Assembly (NCBI GenBank): GCA_964516635.1
Contig: CAZEZY010000091.1
Coordinates: 1-9,614, forward strand
Length of the DNA: 9,614 bases
Origin: CAZEZY01 sp964516635
GTDB lineage: Bacteria > Pseudomonadota > Gammaproteobacteria > Burkholderiales > Burkholderiaceae_C
Direction: 5' to 3'
Each line of letters starts with the position of its first letter. The first letter of the stretch is position 1. Under the pieces are notes generated by a model. That model was not told where the DNA came from, ran no database searches, and saw only the letters and a program-made list of their open reading frames with translations. Both the position numbers and the translations under genes were made by a program. Positions 5,762-9,614 of the stretch are shown here, piece after piece.

Positions 5762-6667
5762 ATGAGTTTTTTCGCGATCGTGCTCGCGCTGATGCTGGAG
5801 CAGGCCCGCCCTCTGGGCCGTGACAACCCTGCCTATTCGGGGTTGCGCTCATGGTCGGCCTGGGCCCGGCAGGCACTGGATGCAGGACAGAGCCATCATG
5901 GGTGGCTGGCCTGGTCGCTGGCTGTGTTGGCTCCTGCGGCGGCTGCGACAGCCCTTTATGGCCTGTTTCACTGGATTCATCCCCTGGCGGGCTTTCTCTG
6001 GCTGGTTCTGGTGCTGTACCTGACACTGGGTTTTCGGCAATTCAGTCATCATTTCACGGCGATACGGGTGGCCCTGGAGTCGGGTGACGAGGCGGGCGCC
6101 AGAGCGGCCTTTGCCCGCTGGAAAAAAATCGACACCATCGATCTGCCCCGATCGGCGCTGTTGCGGCAGGTCATTGAATTTTCGATCGTCTCAGCGCACC
6201 GGCACGTGTTCGGGGTACTGGTGTGCTTTGTCGTGTTTGCGGCACTGGGTCTGGGGCCGGCGGGAGCTGTGCTCTATCGCATGGCGGAACATGTGTCCCG
6301 CCGATGGGCCGAGGATCCCACGCTTGGACCCGAGAACGCCTCTCGCCAGGCGGCTGGCTCGGCCTGGCATCTGGTGGATTTCATTCCTGTCCGGATCACG
6401 GCGCTGGCGTTTGCCGTGGTGGGCAATTTCGAGGAAGCCATTGCCAACTGGCGTCAGGACAACCGGTCCCAGAGCAACGATGCCTTGCTGATGTCGGCCA
6501 CGGCCGGTGCGATGAATGTCCGGTTGTCCGAAATGGATGACTCTGCCGGGAACGAGTCACATCATCCTCAGCTGGCCCATCTGGCCAGTGTGGTCGGCCT
6601 GGTGTGGCGGACGGTTCTGCTGTGGCTGCTGCTGCTGGCGCTGGGGATGATCGCCCGACTGATCTGA
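5762..6667 (+). CDS. CobD/CbiB family membrane protein
   Basis: A 301-aa inner-membrane protein related to CobD/CbiB, the adenosylcobinamide-phosphate synthase of cobalamin synthesis. Seen: the N-terminal MSFFAIVLALMLEQARPLGRDNP typical of this subgroup, membrane segments at about 49-68, 73-90, 148-174 and 279-299, and CbiB-like blocks LYRMAEHVSRRW (171-182), DFIPVRITALAFAVVGNFEEAIANWR (206-231) and ATAGAMNVRL (246-255). No cobalamin gene lies nearby, and in Burkholderiales this protein recurs as an orphan, so I do not call it CobD itself; substrate and reaction are unknown. ATG 5762 is chosen because the conserved N-terminus starts there; a TTG at 5738 would add eight unrelated residues. It follows the Nudix gene by 61 bp and ends 11 bp from the convergent rsgA stop. 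Family call good, function open. Confidence 0.85.
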   Translation: MSFFAIVLALMLEQARPLGRDNPAYSGLRSWSAWARQALDAGQSHHGWLAWSLAVLAPAAAATALYGLFHWIHPLAGFLWLVLVLYLTLGFRQFSHHFTAIRVALESGDEAGARAAFARWKKIDTIDLPRSALLRQVIEFSIVSAHRHVFGVLVCFVVFAALGLGPAGAVLYRMAEHVSRRWAEDPTLGPENASRQAAGSAWHLVDFIPVRITALAFAVVGNFEEAIANWRQDNRSQSNDALLMSATAGAMNVRLSEMDDSAGNESHHPQLAHLASVVGLVWRTVLLWLLLLALGMIARLI

Positions 6668-6678
6668 AGGCGGTCCCA

Positions 6679-7575
6679 TCAGTACCGGGGGGGCGCCGAC
6701 AGTTCGGCGTACAGGTCGCGGTAGAGCCGATAACGCTGTTCGCTGACCACCCCACCCATTGCCTGGCGCACGCCGCAGCCGGGTTCATGCAGATGGCTGC
6801 AGTTGTAGAAGCGGCAATGCCCCAGGCAGGCAGCGATATCGGGCATCAGCGATGCCAGTTGCTCGGCGGCGATGTGCTGCAATCCGAATTCCTGAAACCC
6901 GGGTGAGTCGATGAGGGCGCTCCGATGGCCGTCATCCAGCCAGTACCACTGGGTGCTGGTGGTGGTGTGCCTGCCGGAGTTGAGCGCTTTCGAAATGTCG
7001 CCCGTGGCGGCGCCCGCTCCGGGCAGCAGACGGTTGACCAGTGTGCTTTTGCCCACGCCTGAGGGGCCCAGGACCAGGGTGACCCGATGCGTGAGTCGCT
7101 CCGTGAGCGCGGCAAGCCCGGCGCCGGTCTTCAGGCAGAGCGGCATCACGACCACCCCCATGCGACGGTAAGGTTCAAGCCGTTTCCATGCCAGGTCAAA
7201 GGCATCGGCGAGGTCCTGCTTGTTGAGTACCACCAGGGGCGAGATGTCTGCCGCCTGAGCGGCAATCAGTGCCCGGTTGAGCTGACTTTCCGAAAACACC
7301 GGTTCGGCGGCCAGGAGCACCACCACCTGATCGAGGTTGGCTGCAAACGATTTGATCCGGATATCGTCCTGGCGGTACAGGAGGTTCCGTCGGGGGACGA
7401 TGGTCTCGATCAAACCTTCGTCGCCCGTGGGCATCCACTCGACGCGATCACCCACCACCGCCAGGTTCTTCTTGCCGCGAGGGTGACAGAGCCAGCGCTG
7501 ACCTTCTCCGTCCTCCACCCAGACGTGACGACCGTGGGCAGCGATGACCAGGCCCTGCCGCAGCAGGACCTTCAT
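6679..7575 (-). CDS. rsgA: Ribosome small subunit-dependent GTPase RsgA
   Basis: Circularly permuted GTPase that acts late in 30S ribosomal subunit maturation and checks the decoding centre. 298 aa, shorter than E. coli RsgA (350) mostly at the N-terminus. Domains in order: an OB-fold at about 1-75; the permuted G domain with G4 NKQD at 118-121, then G1 GPSGVGKST at 170-178, switch residues GRHTTT at 201-206 and G3 DSPG at 223-226; and a C-terminal zinc module C254-x4-C259-x-H261-x5-C267 within CRFYNCSHLHEPGC. G3 reads DSPG rather than the commoner DTPG, a conservative change. All residues needed for GTP and zinc binding are present. It starts 10 bp after the stop of the M48 protease gene on the same strand with only a weak GAG at the ribosome-binding position, so the two are probably co-transcribed and perhaps translationally coupled. 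It is convergent with the CobD-like gene. Confidence 0.97.
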   Translation of the reverse strand: MKVLLRQGLVIAAHGRHVWVEDGEGQRWLCHPRGKKNLAVVGDRVEWMPTGDEGLIETIVPRRNLLYRQDDIRIKSFAANLDQVVVLLAAEPVFSESQLNRALIAAQAADISPLVVLNKQDLADAFDLAWKRLEPYRRMGVVVMPLCLKTGAGLAALTERLTHRVTLVLGPSGVGKSTLVNRLLPGAGAATGDISKALNSGRHTTTSTQWYWLDDGHRSALIDSPGFQEFGLQHIAAEQLASLMPDIAACLGHCRFYNCSHLHEPGCGVRQAMGGVVSEQRYRLYRDLYAELSAPPRY

Positions 7576-7585
7576 GGGGCAGTAC

Positions 7586-8857
7586 TCATGACGGCATCCG
7601 TGCCAGGCGTTCGCTGGCTGGTGGGTGCGAGTAATAGAACTTCACGAACAGCGGGTCGGGCGTGAGGGTGCTGGCGTTGTCCTGGTAGAGCTTGAGAAGG
7701 GCGCTCGCCAGATCTCGGCCATCGGTGTGCTGCATGGCAAACGCATCGGCCTCGAACTCGTGTTGCCTGGACAAGCTGCTGGTCAGGGGTGTGACAAAGA
7801 AAGTCGCGAGTGGCACCACACTCAGGAACAGGATGAGTGCCACGGCGCTGTTGGCACTGGAGAAGCTGGGTGTGACGCCCAGTCCAGTGTAGAACCAGGG
7901 CTGGCCAGAGAGCCAGCCCAGCAGGGCAAAGCCAAGCAGGCTGACAGCAAACATCATCGCGATGCGCTTGACAATGTGACGATGCCGGAAATGACCCAGT
8001 TCATGAGCGAGCACGGCGTCGATTTCCGGGGGTGACAACTGCTGGAGCAGGGTGTCAAAGAAGACGACGCGCTTCGCTGGCCCAAAACCCGTGAAGTAGG
8101 CATTCGCGTGGGCGCTGCGTTTGCTGCCATCCATCACGAACAGGCCGCTGGCGCTGAATCCGCACCGCTGCATGAGCGACTCGATGCGCTGTTTCAGGTG
8201 GTCGTCTTCAAGGGGTTGAAACCGGTTGAAGAGGGGGGCGATCCAGGTGGGGTAAATGACCAGCAGGAGCAGATTGAACGCCATCCAGGCGCACCAGGCC
8301 CACAACCACCAGAAATCACCTGCCGACGACATCAGCCACAGGACGCCTGCGGCGATGGGCAGCCCGATGGCGGCACCCACCACGACACCCTTCAAACCAT
8401 CCGAGATCCAGAGCGAGAGGGTCATCCGGTTGAACCCATAGCTTTCTTCCAGGCGGAACACCCGATACCAGGCCAGGGGTAGCTCCAGCAGGCCTCCCAC
8501 CGCCGCGAAGGCGGCCAGCAGCGCCAGTTGCTGGTGCATGCCCGGGCCCATGATCGCGAGCAGAGACTGGTTCAGCCAGTTGAGCCCACCCATGAGCGTC
8601 CAGCCGATCAGGATGGCAGCTGCCACCGCCGTATCGAGCAGGCCAAGCCGGAGTTTGGAGACCGTGTAATCGGCCGCTTTCTGGTGCGCATCCAGCGAGA
8701 TGGACCGGTCGAAAGGCGAAGGCACCTGCTGGCGATGGGCAGCCACATGCCTCACCTGTCGGCTGGCCAGCCAGAAACGGACCCCCAGACCGGCGAGCAA
8801 GAGGGTGCAGAAAGTCAGGGTCCAGAGGAATTCTGATGATCGGGAAACAACATCCAT
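7586..8857 (-). CDS. M48 family metallopeptidase (Ste24/CAAX-protease-like)
   Basis: Multi-spanning zinc protease of the inner membrane, 423 aa. Membrane segments are seen at about 10-32, 72-95, 108-128, 155-176, 182-203, 297-317 and 337-357, close to the seven-helix Ste24 layout. The zinc site is complete: HELGH at 285-289 with catalytic Glu286, and the third ligand Glu367 in QHEFEADAFAM. The C-terminal HPPASERL (411-418) is a typical M48 tail. Eukaryotic Ste24 trims prenylated proteins; bacterial members more probably take part in membrane protein quality control, and no substrate can be named here. ATG 8857 is the only near start with a sensible N-terminus (a hydrophobic first helix follows). 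It lacks a Shine-Dalgarno sequence, while TAGACT ends 6 nt before the ATG. It is divergent from orn with 58 bp between starts and is followed by rsgA after 10 bp. Confidence 0.94.
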   Translation of the reverse strand: MDVVSRSSEFLWTLTFCTLLLAGLGVRFWLASRQVRHVAAHRQQVPSPFDRSISLDAHQKAADYTVSKLRLGLLDTAVAAAILIGWTLMGGLNWLNQSLLAIMGPGMHQQLALLAAFAAVGGLLELPLAWYRVFRLEESYGFNRMTLSLWISDGLKGVVVGAAIGLPIAAGVLWLMSSAGDFWWLWAWCAWMAFNLLLLVIYPTWIAPLFNRFQPLEDDHLKQRIESLMQRCGFSASGLFVMDGSKRSAHANAYFTGFGPAKRVVFFDTLLQQLSPPEIDAVLAHELGHFRHRHIVKRIAMMFAVSLLGFALLGWLSGQPWFYTGLGVTPSFSSANSAVALILFLSVVPLATFFVTPLTSSLSRQHEFEADAFAMQHTDGRDLASALLKLYQDNASTLTPDPLFVKFYYSHPPASERLARMPS

Positions 8858-8863
8858 CCCGGA

Positions 8864-8869
8864 AGTCTA
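8864..8869 (-). promoter_or_regulatory. Candidate -10 element TAGACT of the M48 protease gene
   Basis: On the minus strand TAGACT (TANNNT form, 4 of 6 to consensus) ends 6 nt before the ATG at 8857, so transcription would begin at the start codon. No canonical -35 box is visible; TTGCGC lies upstream but 21 nt away. Confidence 0.35.
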
Positions 8870-8915
8870 GCCAAACCGGAGGCATTGTGTGCGCAATCGG
8901 CGAAAATCAGCGTTT

Positions 8916-9509
8916 ATGGATGCCACTCAATCCCTGATGACCGAGTCTGACTCGATGGTCGAAACCCTCTCCAAAAGTGACCAGAATCTGGTCTGGCTCG
9001 ACTGCGAAATGAGCGGGCTCGACCCCGAGAAAGAGCGGTTGCTGGAAATCGCGGTCGTGATCACCGGGCCCCAGCTGTCTCCACGCATAGAGGGCCCGGT
9101 GCTGGTGATTCACCAGAGCGATGAGGTGCTCCAGGCCATGGACAACTGGAACAAGGGCACCCACGGCAAGAGCGGCCTGATCGACAAGGTGAAGGCGAGC
9201 CAGCTGTCCGAAGCCGAGGCCGAGGAGCAGATGCTGGCGTTCATCCGGCGCTACGTGCCCAAAAGCGGCTCACCCATGTGTGGCAACAGCATCGGGCAGG
9301 ATCGGCGTTTCCTGGTCAAGTACATGCCCAGACTGGAGGCCTATTTCCATTACCGCAACCTGGATGTGAGCACCATCAAGGAACTGGCCAAGCGATGGCG
9401 CCCCGAAATTTACGCGGCTTTCAAGAAGCAGCAGCGGCACACGGCGCTGGCCGATGTCCACGAGTCGATTGACGAGCTGGCCTACTACCGGCAGCACTTC
9501 CTGCGCTGA
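8916..9509 (+). CDS. orn: Oligoribonuclease
   Basis: 3'-to-5' exoribonuclease of the DEDDh family that degrades RNA dinucleotides and very short oligoribonucleotides, including pGpG from cyclic-di-GMP breakdown; cytosolic and often essential. Seen: Exo I with Asp and Glu in WLDCEMSGLDPE, the second Asp in CGNSIGQDRRFLVKYMP, and Exo III with His and Asp in HTALADVHESIDELAYYR, so all five catalytic positions are present. The core aligns with E. coli Orn (181 aa) over its full length and ends LAYYRQHFLR like it. The start is uncertain: ATG 8916 gives 197 aa with about 17 extra N-terminal residues, ATG 8937 gives 190 and ATG 8955 gives 184; GTG 8889 is also in frame. None has a good ribosome binding site. 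I chose 8916 because GAAAAT lies 8 nt before it, similar to neighbouring starts. The gene is divergent from the M48 protease. Confidence 0.96.
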   Translation: MDATQSLMTESDSMVETLSKSDQNLVWLDCEMSGLDPEKERLLEIAVVITGPQLSPRIEGPVLVIHQSDEVLQAMDNWNKGTHGKSGLIDKVKASQLSEAEAEEQMLAFIRRYVPKSGSPMCGNSIGQDRRFLVKYMPRLEAYFHYRNLDVSTIKELAKRWRPEIYAAFKKQQRHTALADVHESIDELAYYRQHFLR

Positions 9510-9561
9510 TCCGCCGGGCGAGTTGAACAAACGGACAGATGCCACTGAAATCCAGAAATGC

Positions 9562-9590
9562 TTGGGGAAAACCCGAAACTGTGCAATAAT
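9562..9590 (+). promoter_or_regulatory. Promoter for a gene beyond the right edge
   Basis: TTGGGG (9562-9567), a 17-nt spacer, then TGC directly before AATAAT (9585-9590). AATAAT matches the -10 consensus at 5 of 6 positions and the TGN before it makes an extended -10. The start point would be near 9597. This is the best sigma-70-type promoter in the window, and no gene starts before the edge, so its target lies outside. The 105 bp after orn hold nothing else I can identify except the hairpin at 9599-9614. Confidence 0.55.
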
Positions 9591-9598
9591 ATTGAATT

Positions 9599-9614
9599 GC
9601 CTTTGATTGAAGGC
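9599..9614 (+). repeat. Small hairpin GCCTT-N6-AAGGC at the predicted transcript start
   Basis: Perfect 5-bp stem with a 6-nt loop, ending at the last base of the window, so the stem may be longer. It would lie at about +2 to +17 of the transcript from the promoter at 9562-9590, the place of a 5' stabilising stem-loop. The flanks carry ATTGAA twice, at 9591-9596 and 9606-9611. Confidence 0.35.

Noticed and set aside
6604..6906. A plus-strand frame bridging the CobD-like and rsgA ends as a possible extra small gene
   Set aside because: Overlaps the 3' end of both recognised genes and has no recognisable domain.
7087..7665. A 192-codon plus-strand frame opposite rsgA
   Set aside because: Antisense shadow; rsgA has all its motifs on the minus strand.
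1..9614. A hidden defence, mobile or biosynthetic system
   Set aside because: Every stretch over about 105 bp is occupied by a recognised housekeeping or conserved family gene; no integrase, transposase, repeat array, tRNA edge or composition break was seen.

Overview
This 9.6 kb window is gene-dense and GC-rich chromosomal DNA from a proteobacterium, most probably a betaproteobacterium of the order Burkholderiales, perhaps near Comamonadaceae. The reasons are the nuoN / DUF2818 / DUF1178 gene order, the CobD/CbiB-like orphan protein, and the close match of the Orn and glutamate dehydrogenase sequences to that group as I remember them. The family-level placement is inference. Ten protein genes fill almost the whole window, one of them cut by the left edge. 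I see no RNA gene, insertion sequence, phage gene, CRISPR array or toxin-antitoxin pair, and no gene-free stretch above about 105 bp.

Layout: (1) Bases 1-3219, plus strand: the end of the respiratory complex I operon, with the C-terminal part of nuoM, all of nuoN, a small DUF2818 membrane protein and a DUF1178 zinc-ribbon-like protein. (2) Bases 3223-4977, minus strand: comEA, a secreted helix-hairpin-helix DNA-binding protein, followed by a Glu/Leu/Phe/Val-type glutamate dehydrogenase. The dehydrogenase has its own upstream region with a LysR-type dyad. (3) Bases 5041-6667, plus strand: a NudL-like CoA pyrophosphatase (Nudix) and a CobD/CbiB-family membrane protein. (4) Bases 6679-8857, minus strand: an M48 (Ste24-like) membrane metalloprotease followed 10 bp later by rsgA, the 30S ribosome-maturation GTPase. 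(5) Bases 8916-9509, plus strand: orn (oligoribonuclease), divergent from the protease. The window ends in a promoter-like region with a small hairpin, leading to a gene beyond the right edge.

The genes are mainly core housekeeping: proton-pumping NADH oxidation, glutamate catabolism or nitrogen balance, CoA turnover, ribosome assembly, RNA decay and membrane protein quality control. I do not see a new defence, mobile or biosynthetic system and do not claim one. The points most worth a second look are small-scale. Three genes have a -10-like hexamer placed exactly 6 bases before the ATG, which predicts leaderless mRNAs. NuoN has Phe and Gln where its paralogue NuoM keeps the Tyr and His of the antiporter-like core. 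NuoM has an Asp two residues before its key TM7 lysine. A perfect LysR-type dyad precedes the glutamate dehydrogenase gene. DUF2818, DUF1178 and the CobD-like protein remain functionally uncharacterised proteins in conserved company.
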